A stretch of 64,000 bases of DNA from Paenibacillus kyungheensis (GTDB lineage: Bacteria > Bacillota > Bacilli > Paenibacillales > Paenibacillaceae): contig NZ_CP117416.1 of assembly GCF_028606985.1 (NCBI RefSeq), positions 1,216,001 through 1,280,000 of the forward strand, given 5' to 3'. Below, in pieces: positions 28,382-38,043 of the stretch. A model generated the notes under the pieces. It was not told the origin of the DNA and did no database searches. It worked only from the letters and a program-made list of their open reading frames with translations. Numbering within the stretch: position 1 is the first letter of the stretch; each line of letters starts with the position of its first letter. The translations under genes were made by a program, and so were the position numbers.

Positions 28382-29275
28382 TTAGATATCCAGTACAGAT
28401 TGCAAAAGATTACATTTTTCTACAAGTGAAGATTCTTGCGAAAGAAAAGAGAACATCGCTTTGAGCATTCCTTTTCGTTGATGAGTACTTAATATTTCTT
28501 GTTCTAGCTCGTGTAGAACCTGACGATAATCTTCTTTTTGCTCATCAGAGACTTGCAGATGATGCAGTAATCTTTTGAGGTCTAGCAGGGCATCATGAAT
28601 AATAATCCCTTTAAAAACAGGGCTTTCTTTAATATGTTCAGGATCTACTTTAAGCTGCTTCCAATCCCAGATCGGTACATAATTATATTTTATCATGCCT
28701 TTGATCCATATATCGATTGTATTCCCCAGAAGGGCAGCAAATTCTTCGTCTGTAGTATTCGGTTTGAGACCCATCATCGGTAAAATCAAGTACTGCATCA
28801 TCATGCCGCGAATCATAAAAATAACATCATAAGCAAAAGGTTCAACCTGTTCACCATAGATATCTACCAGACAATCGGTAGTCCATTTGCTTAGTTTGAA
28901 TTCTACAATCAAAAAAGCTTCGATTAGCTTTTCGCTATGAAATAAACTTTTATCATGCATCGACATCATCATCGTATGGAATTTGGTATCTAACGAATTT
29001 TGTAAATAAATACGGACAAATTCAGCAATTTTTTGCTCGGAAGCTAGCTGAGTATCAGAATACATGATACGAATCGCTTCATCGATTTTGCGTCCATGCA
29101 TCATTACGGTAGCCACTAGCACATCTTCTTTACTTTGAAAAAATTTATAAAAAGAAGCTTTGGCTATTCCGCTTTCCTTCGCAATCTCATCTACGGAAGT
29201 AGCTGTATACCCTTTTACGGAAAAGAGTTGAAGTGCTACTTCAATAATTTCATCTTCTTTGTTTTTCAAGTGCAC
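28382..29275 (-). CDS. TetR-family transcriptional regulator
   Basis: A 297-residue protein, long for the family. The N-terminal helix-turn-helix is typical (ALQLFSVKGYTATSVDEIAK, then ESGIAKASFYKFFQSKEDVL). The C-terminal 230 residues would be the ligand and dimer domain. ATG 29275 follows AAAGGAG. It lies downstream of, and in the same direction as, the efflux-pump genes but behind a terminator, with its own -10 (TATAAT) inside 29300-29310. It probably represses the pump; a palindrome at the pump promoter (34026-34049) is a candidate operator. Confidence 0.88.
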   Translation of the reverse strand: MHLKNKEDEIIEVALQLFSVKGYTATSVDEIAKESGIAKASFYKFFQSKEDVLVATVMMHGRKIDEAIRIMYSDTQLASEQKIAEFVRIYLQNSLDTKFHTMMMSMHDKSLFHSEKLIEAFLIVEFKLSKWTTDCLVDIYGEQVEPFAYDVIFMIRGMMMQYLILPMMGLKPNTTDEEFAALLGNTIDIWIKGMIKYNYVPIWDWKQLKVDPEHIKESPVFKGIIIHDALLDLKRLLHHLQVSDEQKEDYRQVLHELEQEILSTHQRKGMLKAMFSFLSQESSLVEKCNLLQSVLDI

Positions 29276-29306
29276 ATCTCCTTTACCGCTACGTCATCAC
29301 GTCATT

Positions 29307-29348
29307 ATAAAATAAGAACAGGCTCTTTGAAAAGAAGCCTGTTCTTAT
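29307..29348 (-). terminator. Terminator of the RND efflux operon
   Basis: ATAAGAACAGGC pairs perfectly with GCCTGTTCTTAT (12 bp). The minus-strand sequence beyond is T-rich, and the -10 of the tetR promoter overlaps this T-rich stretch. Confidence 0.85.
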
Positions 29349-29381
29349 CCAGTACACATTCATATCTACAGAATAATTCGA

Positions 29382-32300
29382 TTACACTTTTTTACTTAAA
29401 TTCAACTTTTCACGACGTTGTTGCTTGCGTTCTAATTTACGGGCTGCTTTTTTATCTTTCCGTCTAGCAACAACCATGTATAAGGAAGGCACTACAAACA
29501 ATGTCAAAATCGTTGAGAATACAAGACCGAAAATAATAGTAACCCCAAGCGGTCGGAACAATAGTTCACCGACAGTAGCGATAGGAATCATACCCACAAT
29601 CGCTGTCAACGAGGTAAGAAGAATAGGGCGGAAACGAGCAGATGCCGCAGAGATAATAGCATCGGTTAGTTCCATACCTTCATGCCTTGCATCTTCTATA
29701 AATTCGATTAATACGATACCGTTCCTTACAACAATTCCGGCGAGTGCTATAATCCCCATGACTGACATAAATCCGATCGGTGTACGAGTAATAAATAATC
29801 CTAATATACCGCCCGCAGCCGCTAGATAGACTGTAGTCATAATAATCATCGGAATCGAAAGCGAGTAGAACTGAATCATAATTAAGATAATGATCAGGAA
29901 GATAACGACTACAAACAGTTGCCCCAAATCAGTAAAGGTATCTGTTTGGCTGGACGTTGCTCCACCGACATCCCATGTGTATCCTTCAGGGAAATTAATT
30001 TGTTGTATTTTAGGTTCTAATTCCTGCATAACTTCTGTAGCGGTACGTCCATTCGCATCTGCCTCAATCGTATTCACTCGTGTTAAGTTATAACGATCGA
30101 TTTGTTGAATCGCAAATGATGGTTTCATTTCAACCACTTGTGATAATGGAATCTGAGTTCCAGCAGAGTTAGTAATACTGACTTGTTGGAATAGTGCTGT
30201 TGGACTAGCGTTTGTAGAATCTTTCATATAAAGCTTGATATCGATCAGGTCTTCACCGTTATCAAAGTCACCTACACTAATACCGCTACCCATCATCAAT
30301 AGTGTACGTGTTAAGTTCTCATAACTCACTTTATATTGATCCATCGCTTGTTTATTAACGACAAAGTTCAAAGCATAATTTTCGACACCAATACTATCAG
30401 TAATACCATATGTTCCTGGTGTATCAGCAATCGCAAGTTTCACTTTATCTGTCAAACTACGAATTTCTTCTAGATCATCACCTAGAATACGGATCGATAC
30501 TGCTTTACCTACAGAGACACCCAAATCTGTAGCTTTTACAGAGATACTGATACCTGGATAATCTTTTTTAAGTTGATCAGACCATTGTTCTGACGCTGTA
30601 GCTACATCGAGCTTATGTTCTTCACCGGTGACTAGAATCTGTCCGGTCGTTACACCACCGCCACCTAGACTAAGGTTGGTAAATAACTGAGGTGCACCGC
30701 CACCAGAAGCATAAGCTATATTTTCAACACCTGGCTGTTTTTTGACCCATTTCGCAACGCCTTGTACGACTTCATCTGTTTTCTGTAAAGAAGTACCTGT
30801 AGGCAACGATACATTGATCGTTAACTGAGGATCAGATGAACTTGGGAATAGCTCGATTGGTGTAAAAGCAGCTAACCCGTAAGCAAGTGTACTCACAATA
30901 AGTCCTGTTAAAGCGACAATTAATGGACGTTTTAACACTTTAGGCATTAATTTTTTAGCATAGCCATTCGTTAACGATTGGATTTGTTTACCTAATAGTC
31001 CAGCAGGTTTTTCTGTGCCATGTGTTTTACCTTGTTCATTACGACGCTCTTCATACCATTCACGGAAAATAGGAATGATCGTTAATGCCATAATCATCGA
31101 AGCTAACATACATAACGAGATAATCGTTGGAATCGGACGAATAAATGATCCCATATCGCCTTCAAGCAACATTAATGGAGCAAAAGCCGCGATTGTTGCT
31201 AATGTAGCAGTAATAATAGAGATCGATACTTCTTTGGTACCGTTTATAGCTGCATCGGTCGGGCTTTCTTTGAGTACGGTTAATCGTCGTTCAATGTTAT
31301 CATTCACAACAACCGCATCATCGACCAGTATCCCCAGTACGATAATCAATCCTACAATCGTAATCTGATTCAGCGATATTCCCAGAGTAGGCAAAAGAAT
31401 CAGACCGAGTGCGATTGAGACTGGAATAGCCAAAGCTACAAAAGAAGCTGTTAACCAGTTCAATCCCAACATACAAATAATAATAACCGCCAAAATCGCA
31501 ATTAACATTTCACGAATCAAATCATTGAAAATACGATCTACTTCATTTTTTTGAGCAAATAGGGAAGTAATCTTGATGTTAGCAGGCAATGTTTTTTCAA
31601 GTGAAGACATTTTTTCTGCTACACGCTCATGCATTGTAGGTACATCAGAACCTGTTTCACTACTGATATCGAGTGAAATTGCAGGTACACCGTTGTAATA
31701 TCCTAAGTACGTTTCTTTATCCGTTACCAATTGCACATTAGCTATGTCTTTAACATAAACAGGAATACCGGCTTCTGTTTGAAAAACAACAATATTTTTG
31801 AGGGAATCTACATCATGAGATTCATCAACCGTTAATTGATAAGTACGTGATTGGTAGGCAATATCACCTGTAGGTACACGGTTATTTTCAGACTGGATCG
31901 CTTGCATAACCGATTCCCACGAAATATTGTACTGTTTTAACTTCGCCATATCAGCGTCTACTCGAACTTGCTGATCCGGGATACCTTTAATCGCTACATC
32001 GGTAATACCCGGTACAGAGCGAAGTTGGTCACGCCATGTATTCATAAGATCACTTAAAGCATAAATATCTTCTTTGGTTTTGCCATATACAGCAAACGAT
32101 TGAACAAATGTCTGTGTTAAATTGTCATTAACGACAGGCGTGTTAGCATCAGAAGGAAGTTCGCCTTCAGCATCTTGCACTTTACGGCGTAACTCACTCC
32201 ATGTGTCTTTAGCGTTTGCTGAGGGAAGAGCTTGAATCACGATACTGGATACTCCGTTACTGGAAGTAGAAGAGATCGTATCCAGATTGGTAACTTCTTT

Positions 32301-32507
32301 AATCTTCTGCTCTAACACTTTGGTGACCGTTTGTTCCATTAACTCTGGAGTTGCACCAGGATAAGTAGTGGTAACTGTTGCTGTTTTTACAACGATATCT
32401 GGCATTAATTGTTTAGGCAACTGCAATGCACTTACGATACCGAAAAGGATAAGCATGATAAAGAAGACAAGCGTAATTTTACGCTTTTTGACGATATATT
32501 TGATCAT
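29382..32507 (-). CDS. RND-family efflux permease (AcrB/SwrC-like)
   Basis: A 1041-residue protein with the duplicated RND layout: membrane segment 1 near residues 12-28, large extracytoplasmic loop, segments 2-6 (about 335-470), segment 7 near 530, a second loop and segments 8-12 (about 850-1010). IVVLGILVDDAVVVNDNIE in segment 4 carries the paired Asp residues of the proton path. The tail is rich in Lys/Arg. It exports hydrophobic compounds or lipopeptides using the proton gradient, as SwrC does in Bacillus. ATG 32507 overlaps the fusion-protein stop by 4 bases (ATGA), so the two are coupled. Confidence 0.93.
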   Translation of the reverse strand: MIKYIVKKRKITLVFFIMLILFGIVSALQLPKQLMPDIVVKTATVTTTYPGATPELMEQTVTKVLEQKIKEVTNLDTISSTSSNGVSSIVIQALPSANAKDTWSELRRKVQDAEGELPSDANTPVVNDNLTQTFVQSFAVYGKTKEDIYALSDLMNTWRDQLRSVPGITDVAIKGIPDQQVRVDADMAKLKQYNISWESVMQAIQSENNRVPTGDIAYQSRTYQLTVDESHDVDSLKNIVVFQTEAGIPVYVKDIANVQLVTDKETYLGYYNGVPAISLDISSETGSDVPTMHERVAEKMSSLEKTLPANIKITSLFAQKNEVDRIFNDLIREMLIAILAVIIICMLGLNWLTASFVALAIPVSIALGLILLPTLGISLNQITIVGLIIVLGILVDDAVVVNDNIERRLTVLKESPTDAAINGTKEVSISIITATLATIAAFAPLMLLEGDMGSFIRPIPTIISLCMLASMIMALTIIPIFREWYEERRNEQGKTHGTEKPAGLLGKQIQSLTNGYAKKLMPKVLKRPLIVALTGLIVSTLAYGLAAFTPIELFPSSSDPQLTINVSLPTGTSLQKTDEVVQGVAKWVKKQPGVENIAYASGGGAPQLFTNLSLGGGGVTTGQILVTGEEHKLDVATASEQWSDQLKKDYPGISISVKATDLGVSVGKAVSIRILGDDLEEIRSLTDKVKLAIADTPGTYGITDSIGVENYALNFVVNKQAMDQYKVSYENLTRTLLMMGSGISVGDFDNGEDLIDIKLYMKDSTNASPTALFQQVSITNSAGTQIPLSQVVEMKPSFAIQQIDRYNLTRVNTIEADANGRTATEVMQELEPKIQQINFPEGYTWDVGGATSSQTDTFTDLGQLFVVVIFLIIILIMIQFYSLSIPMIIMTTVYLAAAGGILGLFITRTPIGFMSVMGIIALAGIVVRNGIVLIEFIEDARHEGMELTDAIISAASARFRPILLTSLTAIVGMIPIATVGELLFRPLGVTIIFGLVFSTILTLFVVPSLYMVVARRKDKKAARKLERKQQRREKLNLSKKV

Positions 32508-33982
32508 TTAGTGGTCGCCTCACTTACTGTAAGGGCATCTCCATTAAATAAACGGTCGGCTCCTTGAGTCACCACCTGATCGCCTACTTTTAAGCCTTTA
32601 GTAATCTGATAACGATTGTCGTATAGATTACCAATTTCAACAGGGGTTTGGACAGCTTTACCATTTACATTTTTGAATACATACGGTTCAGAGCCTGTAC
32701 TTACAACCGCTTCTACAGGAATGGCGATTCCTTTTAATGAAGCAGCTTGACGAGAAGCTTTGACAACCTGACCTGGTTTCCAATCTAATTTAGGATTATC
32801 AATCGTTACTTCTGCATTGATAGAACCTGTATTTTCATTGGTGGCAGGATAAAGCTTTGTGACTTTGCCTGTACGTGCTTCATCATAAAGGTTTAAGCTA
32901 ACTTGTTGTCCAACTTTCCACTTACTGATTTCACTATCTGCAATAGGAAGCAACACTTTAAGTTTGTTAATTTCACCAAGTGTAAACATAGCTGTACCCG
33001 CAGTTACCGTTTGTCCATTAGAAATCGTTTTTTCTAACACGACACCGGATACAGGAGCAGCAAGTCCTACTCTAGATAAATTCAATTGAGCCGTTTCTTT
33101 AGCAATAACAGCTTGTTCATAACTTGCTTGTGCCTGGCTAATACCCGCATTTGCTTGTTCGATACCTGCATTTGCTTGCTCAATTCCTGAATTGGCTTGC
33201 TCTACACTAGCAACAGCACTTTGACGACCAACTTCAGCTTCTTTAACCGTAGAAGCAGCTGCTGCACGATCTGATGCGCTTGCTCCTTCTAATAGAAGAG
33301 AAAGTTGTTCTTTGGCGTCATTCAGACTGTCTTGCGCTGTAGCAAGAGTCGTTTGAGCTTGTTCATTTTCTTGTTGCGTTAATAAACCATTTTGAAATAG
33401 TGTTTTGGCACGATCGGCTGCTGTTTTGGCTTGATTGTAAGCAGTTTGTGCTTTGTTCACTGCATTTTGTGATTGTGCTTTTTCTTGTGTACGAGCTCCA
33501 GCGGCTACGCCTTGCTCACGAACTTTCGCACTTTGAATTTGTGCATCCGCAGATGCGATACCTGCTTGAGCTGCTTGTTTGGCGGCTTGCGCATTGCTAA
33601 GAGAAGCTTGTGCGCTGGTAAGAGAAGCTTGTGCGTTGCTGAGGGATGCTTGAGCTGCGGCAACACTTTGGTTGGCATTGTCGAGATCAAGTTGTAAATC
33701 TGCGCTATCTAGTTGGGCTAAACTTTTCCCTTTTGTAACCTGATCTCCAATATCGGCATTCACTGAAGTGACTGTTCCACCGATTTTAAAAGAAACAGGG
33801 GTCTCATCATATGCTTGTAGGGTGCCTGATAAGTCATAGACCGCATCTAATGTTACTTCTTTGACGGCTGTGACTTCGACACTACTACTTGCCGGCTCCA
33901 CTGCAGCTTTCTCTGTTGAACATGCTGTCAAACTAACAGCTAACAGAATCGCTGTAAAGGCCGTTGGCCAGCTTTTTTTCAT
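32504..33982 (-). CDS. RND periplasmic-adaptor-type membrane-fusion lipoprotein
   Basis: A 492-residue lipoprotein with lipobox SLTAC near residue 20. A lipoyl-like half (VSFKIGGTVTSVNADIGDQV) and its partner (LAAPVSGVVLEKTISNGQTV) flank a very long alanine/glutamine-rich coiled coil (residues about 85-300) made of repeats such as QASLSNAQASL and GIEQANA. Beta-barrel and membrane-proximal domains close it. It links the RND pump to an export partner. ATG 33982 is chosen over 34009 because GAGGAGGA precedes it and it gives a clean lipoprotein signal. First gene of the pump operon. Confidence 0.9.
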   Translation of the reverse strand: MKKSWPTAFTAILLAVSLTACSTEKAAVEPASSSVEVTAVKEVTLDAVYDLSGTLQAYDETPVSFKIGGTVTSVNADIGDQVTKGKSLAQLDSADLQLDLDNANQSVAAAQASLSNAQASLTSAQASLSNAQAAKQAAQAGIASADAQIQSAKVREQGVAAGARTQEKAQSQNAVNKAQTAYNQAKTAADRAKTLFQNGLLTQQENEQAQTTLATAQDSLNDAKEQLSLLLEGASASDRAAAASTVKEAEVGRQSAVASVEQANSGIEQANAGIEQANAGISQAQASYEQAVIAKETAQLNLSRVGLAAPVSGVVLEKTISNGQTVTAGTAMFTLGEINKLKVLLPIADSEISKWKVGQQVSLNLYDEARTGKVTKLYPATNENTGSINAEVTIDNPKLDWKPGQVVKASRQAASLKGIAIPVEAVVSTGSEPYVFKNVNGKAVQTPVEIGNLYDNRYQITKGLKVGDQVVTQGADRLFNGDALTVSEATTK

Positions 33983-34025
33983 AGTTACAGTATCCTCCTC
34001 TGAACTCACCAGTTTAATTTATACT

Positions 34026-34072
34026 CTATAGTTCATGGCTGAATTATAGATTGTTTTTACGGTGCTTGTCAA
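34026..34072 (-). promoter_or_regulatory. Promoter of the efflux operon with overlapping palindromic operator
   Basis: On the minus strand TTGACA (34072-34067), an 18-base spacer and TATAAT (34048-34043) form a strong promoter. CTATAGTTCA-TGGC-TGAATTATAG (34026-34049) is a 10-bp inverted repeat with one mismatch that covers the -10 and start point, the classic position for TetR-type repression. Confidence 0.72.
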
Positions 34073-34249
34073 TTGTATCAAACTAAATTTGAACCGACCT
34101 CAACCTCTGGATGTAGATTTGGATAAGATAAATTAAATCTAAAAGTGGATGCTTCATTTATGCAGAATAAGATTGTGAATATTGTGTGACGAATGGTAAG
34201 ATTGTAGTATCATAATATATACAATATATGGAAGAGAAGGTGATTCATT

Positions 34250-34417
34250 GTGAGACCGACAGATCATTATGATCCAGATCAGAGGAACAATAATACGCCA
34301 AATCACAAACTTCATTATATAAATACAAAGCCTGCTATGGTGCGAGAAAAAATACACCTTTTACTTGCTGCGTCTATTTTAGTAGCACTGGTGGTCATTT
34401 TATTAGAGTGGACTTAA
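34250..34417 (+). CDS. Small single-pass membrane protein, 55 residues
   Basis: A GTG start with GAGAAGG about 8 bases upstream opens a 55-codon frame. It has a polar, Asn/His-rich N terminus (RPTDHYDPDQRNNN) and one C-terminal membrane segment (LLLAASILVALVVILLEW). It is divergent from the efflux operon and precedes the TolC-like gene by about 300 AT-rich bases in which I see nothing else. No family recognised. The good ribosome binding site and membrane helix make it more likely than chance. Confidence 0.55.
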   Translation: MRPTDHYDPDQRNNNTPNHKLHYINTKPAMVREKIHLLLAASILVALVVILLEWT

Positions 34418-34715
34418 GGAAAGATATATCTGAAGGTATAATTTTATTTTAAAATAATGTTTGAACAAGGATTACGTATATGTCATTTAAGGTATATAAT
34501 ATAGAGGTAGAGTATTCATACATTTATATAAGTAGAAGAAACGATTTTTTAAATCAAACTTATTTTTAATTATAAATGATTTATTGAATTGTAGTTGATT
34601 TATTTTGTTAGTAATGCTAAATTAATTTTATTAGCTATACTAAATGTTTTTGGCAGAAGCATTCATTTGCGAGTGAAAGTATTTTTTTGAATATATGAAA
34701 AGAGGTAATATGGAT

Positions 34716-36302
34716 ATGAAAAAAGGAATGGTCGGCGCTTCTCTTCTGGCTATGGTACTTGTAGCATCTCAACCACTAACTATGGCTCATGCTGCGGATG
34801 CAATACCGACTCCAGTTGTAACAGACACAACAGCTACCCCAGCATCACAATTAACGATCTCTGGAGCAGGCGAATTGAAAAAGCTTGATACTTTGGATCT
34901 AAATACAGTTATCAATCTAGCACTAAATGATTCTTATAACCTTGCACTTCTTCAATTAAAATATAAAGTGTTAGATCAACAAAATGCGAGTCTAGGTGTA
35001 AATCTAGTTGACTTGAATAATAGCTTTAATATTCAAGCAGGTAATGGCTCTCCTGTATTGCATGTTCCATCTGATAATGGTAGTGGTACAGATTCAGGTG
35101 TTAATGGTGATGATTCACAAAGTGGTTCTGTAACTACAGTAAGTCCTTCACTAAAAGCTGCTAATACAGTGAGCGCTCAAGCAGAAGATGCTACGCCAGC
35201 TGCAACAACAGACAATAGTGGTTCTGGATCTGCTAGTGCTACAGATGCTGCTGATCCTACACCAGAACCTACTCCTACGCCTGAACCATCAAAGCCAGAT
35301 CCAAGTGATGCTTACGAGCAACAATTAAAAGAACTTCAAGATGCTGTAGGTAAAATTTCGGATGGACTAAATAAAAGTGCAGCCGCTCAAAACACACAAC
35401 TTGAAACTTCTCGTAAAACATTAGAAAAAAATATTAACAGCTTGGATACTCAAAAAGAAAATACAGAACTTCAAATCAATGAAGCTAAAGAAGGTATCAA
35501 ACTTGGTATGACAGGTCAATATGTACAACTGTTGGCAAGTCAAAAACAAGTTCAATTGTCTAAAGACTATATCGATGTATTGACTCGTGATGTACAACGT
35601 GCTCAAACATTACAGTCTCTAGGATCAGGTACACAAGAAGATATCGATAAAGCAAATCGTGCTTTGTTAGCAGAAAAAGATAACTTAACTAATCTTGAAG
35701 ATGCGTACCAAAAAGCATTGATTACTATTTCATTTGATCTAGGTATTGAATACAATCCAAATATTCAATTAACAGATATTGATGTAACTGTAGAACCGGT
35801 TACAAAGAAAAATGTAGATACAATCTTGTCTTCTTCATACCAAGTACAGACGCTTGCTAATGGCATTGTTCAAGCTCAATGGGAAGAAGATAACCAAGAT
35901 AAAAATGCAGCCAACAGCTTTGATGAGCAAGCAACCAAAGCAAATACTGAAATTGCTAGACAACAATTGACTCAAGGTAAAATTGATTTGGCTAAATCTA
36001 TCGAATCAAGTTACACTGATGCAGATACAGCATATAAAAGTGTTGTAACCGCGCAACGTACAGTAAGTGATGTGACTCTGGATAATACCAATATGCAGAT
36101 TCGTTACAACGCTGGCGTAGTAACAAAATACGATTTTGATAAATTCCAATATCAAGTGCATGTAGATCAAGTGAAACAAGACTTGGCTAAACTACAATTT
36201 TATGTACAACAAGCTAAAGTACAAGCTATGGAAAATGGATATATTGCAGCTTCTTCTAGTGCTGCTGCTTCCGGTGCTTCATCTGCTTCTAGTGCAGGTT
36301 AA
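34716..36302 (+). CDS. Exported TolC-like coiled-coil protein
   Basis: A 528-residue protein with a Sec signal (cleavage near AHAADA). After the signal come a TolC-type opening (LDLNTVINLALNDSYNLALLQ), a low-complexity Ser/Thr/Pro/Glu-rich insert (residues about 110-200, including DPTPEPTPTPEPSKPDPSD), then long helices with Gln/Lys/Asp heptads matching outer-membrane efflux-protein repeats, and an Ala/Ser tail. TolC channels normally sit in an outer membrane; this genome looks monoderm, so it may be a wall-spanning or surface partner of the neighbouring RND pump. ATG 34716 is preferred (AGAGGT 9 bases upstream); 34695 and 34710 are alternatives. Confidence 0.72.
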   Translation: MKKGMVGASLLAMVLVASQPLTMAHAADAIPTPVVTDTTATPASQLTISGAGELKKLDTLDLNTVINLALNDSYNLALLQLKYKVLDQQNASLGVNLVDLNNSFNIQAGNGSPVLHVPSDNGSGTDSGVNGDDSQSGSVTTVSPSLKAANTVSAQAEDATPAATTDNSGSGSASATDAADPTPEPTPTPEPSKPDPSDAYEQQLKELQDAVGKISDGLNKSAAAQNTQLETSRKTLEKNINSLDTQKENTELQINEAKEGIKLGMTGQYVQLLASQKQVQLSKDYIDVLTRDVQRAQTLQSLGSGTQEDIDKANRALLAEKDNLTNLEDAYQKALITISFDLGIEYNPNIQLTDIDVTVEPVTKKNVDTILSSSYQVQTLANGIVQAQWEEDNQDKNAANSFDEQATKANTEIARQQLTQGKIDLAKSIESSYTDADTAYKSVVTAQRTVSDVTLDNTNMQIRYNAGVVTKYDFDKFQYQVHVDQVKQDLAKLQFYVQQAKVQAMENGYIAASSSAAASGASSASSAG

Positions 36303-36321
36303 GTATTATCTATTCAACAAA

Positions 36322-36355
36322 AAAAGCCTATCCTTTGTATAAAGGGTAGGCTTTT
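36322..36355 (+). terminator. Terminator of the TolC-like gene
   Basis: AAAAGCCTATCCTTT pairs with AAAGGGTAGGCTTTT around GTATA; an (AT)n stretch follows. Confidence 0.9.
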
Positions 36356-36399
36356 ATATATATATATATGATTTTACTAAACGCACGATTATATAGCGA

Positions 36400-37662
36400 T
36401 TATGCTTCAGAAGCACCTTCTGTCCATTCGCTTAATTTGCGATCAGAAGGAAGTAAGAACGTGATGACTCCAAGTAATGGCAAAAAGCTACATAACTGCA
36501 TGACAGGCGAGATCCCTATTTTATCAATCCAGTTACCTACGACTAAGGCTCCAAGTCCGCCTAATCCAAAAGCCAATCCTGTAATCAATCCAGATACAGT
36601 ACCAATTTTGCCAGGGATAAGCATTTGAGCATAGACGACAGTGACTGAAAAGCTAGAAATAAGAATAAATCCGATAATCGTTAACAATACGCCGCTCCAA
36701 AATAAATTAGCATACGGCAAAATCAAAGCTAAAGGTGCTGAACCTGCCATCGATGCAAAAATAAGATTTCGTTTTCCAAAACGATCTGCTAGTGTACCAC
36801 CGAAAAAAGTACCTAAAGCCCCAGCCGCTAAAAATAGAAAAATGTAAATCTGTGCATCGCCTACACTTAGTCCAAAACCTTCGATTAGATTAAAGCTATA
36901 ATAACTCGCAATCGAAGACGAATACCAGGAGCGCACAAAAACAAGTGAAATTAAAATAATCATCGCAAATGCAATTCGATTTTTCAGTTCAGGGCGAATT
37001 TTTCCAGCATTGCGATGCTTTTTGGCAAAACTTTCACTACGAATCGTTCGTCCATACCAGCGTGCGATAAAGATTTGAACAATAATTCCTGCGGCTGCGA
37101 CTCCGGTGAATCCGATAGCTCCGAATTGACCATACGGTACAAAGATCAGTGAAGTGAGCAGGGGAGCTAGTGATTGTCCTGCATTACCACCCACCTGAAA
37201 AATAGACTGAGCTAATCCTCTTCGATTCCCGGCCGCCATATGGGACACTTTGGAACCTTCAGGATGAAAAGTTGCTGACCCTAATCCGACAAATACTACA
37301 GCTAGCAACACTGCCGAATAAGAACTTGCATAAGCAAGTAATAACATGCCTGTAAATGTAAATCCCATTCCGATAGGCAGGAGAGAAGGGGTAGGACGCT
37401 TATCTGAAAAAAGACCAACAACAGGTTGCATAATAGAAGCGGTAAAATTAATCGCAAACGCAATCCAACCGATTTGTGTATAACTGAGATTCATCGTTTC
37501 TTTTAAAATAGGAAAAATAGCTGGAATGACCGATTGCATCGAATCGTTAAACAAATGAACAAGGGAGATTGCAAGTAAAACTCCGAATATTGTCTGATTC
37601 GCTGTAGAACCGGGAGAAGCATTGTTTATCTTTTTGGTGAGTGATGGCAACGACATGTTCAT
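36400..37662 (-). CDS. fsr: MFS efflux protein, fosmidomycin-resistance (Fsr) type
   Basis: A 420-residue protein with 12 membrane segments. Fsr-like traits are LVHLFNDSMQSVIPAIFPIL in segment 1, the segment 2-3 loop GLFSDKRPTP, and FHPEGSKVSHMAAGNRRGLA near residue 125. Fsr proteins export fosmidomycin and similar small phosphonates, but the family is broad. ATG 37662 is chosen (AAAAGGAG 5 bases upstream); a frame opening 93 bases earlier would run through the leader terminator. The long structured leader with a terminator just before the gene suggests regulation by attenuation. Confidence 0.78.
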   Translation of the reverse strand: MNMSLPSLTKKINNASPGSTANQTIFGVLLAISLVHLFNDSMQSVIPAIFPILKETMNLSYTQIGWIAFAINFTASIMQPVVGLFSDKRPTPSLLPIGMGFTFTGMLLLAYASSYSAVLLAVVFVGLGSATFHPEGSKVSHMAAGNRRGLAQSIFQVGGNAGQSLAPLLTSLIFVPYGQFGAIGFTGVAAAGIIVQIFIARWYGRTIRSESFAKKHRNAGKIRPELKNRIAFAMIILISLVFVRSWYSSSIASYYSFNLIEGFGLSVGDAQIYIFLFLAAGALGTFFGGTLADRFGKRNLIFASMAGSAPLALILPYANLFWSGVLLTIIGFILISSFSVTVVYAQMLIPGKIGTVSGLITGLAFGLGGLGALVVGNWIDKIGISPVMQLCSFLPLLGVITFLLPSDRKLSEWTEGASEA

Positions 37663-37701
37663 AATACTCCTTTTTTCAGTATAATATACACGCTGTAACA
37701 C

Positions 37702-37732
37702 AAAAAAACCTTTTAGTTCTTCACTAAAAAGG
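37702..37732 (-). terminator. Leader terminator of the fsr-like gene
   Basis: On the minus strand CCTTTTTAGT pairs with ACTAAAAGG (one bulge) around a 5-base loop and is followed by seven T. It ends about 40 bases before the start codon, so it is an attenuator of this gene. Confidence 0.72.
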
Positions 37733-37740
37733 CACTGAGT

Positions 37741-37870
37741 CCAAAAAAGAATCACATGGCGATCATCTTTTCCGTCTCGGTCCCAAGCAGGATCAGAGCA
37801 GAAAACAATGTAAAGTCAGCTTAAATGGATATTCACCCATTCACTGGCTTAGTCCTAACACCTCCAACAT
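37741..37870 (-). promoter_or_regulatory. Structured leader upstream of the fsr-like terminator (candidate cis-regulatory RNA)
   Basis: The minus-strand RNA can form AATGG-GTGAATAT-CCATT (near 37836-37819), a bulged stem between TCTGATCC and GGGACCGAGA (near 37798-37770), and pairing of GGACTAAGCC-like segments, all before the terminator. I could not match it to T-box, SAM, guanidine or other classes from memory. Confidence 0.4.
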
Positions 37871-38043
37871 ACATATGTATTGTATAGCTATTTGTAAAGC
37901 TAAAAGTACAATTCGGATCTACCGATATTGTCTTTTTATCAGTATATCAGAAATGACATACAGGTTCATTCTAGAAAAAAATAAAACGTATCTACATCTA
38001 CACTAAAGTAGACATAAATACGCAGAATATGAATCTGATGGAT

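Noticed and set aside
37861-37920. T-box or known riboswitch upstream of the fsr-like gene
   Set aside because: No specifier loop or UGGN antiterminator motif and no match to consensus motifs I know; kept only as an unclassified leader.
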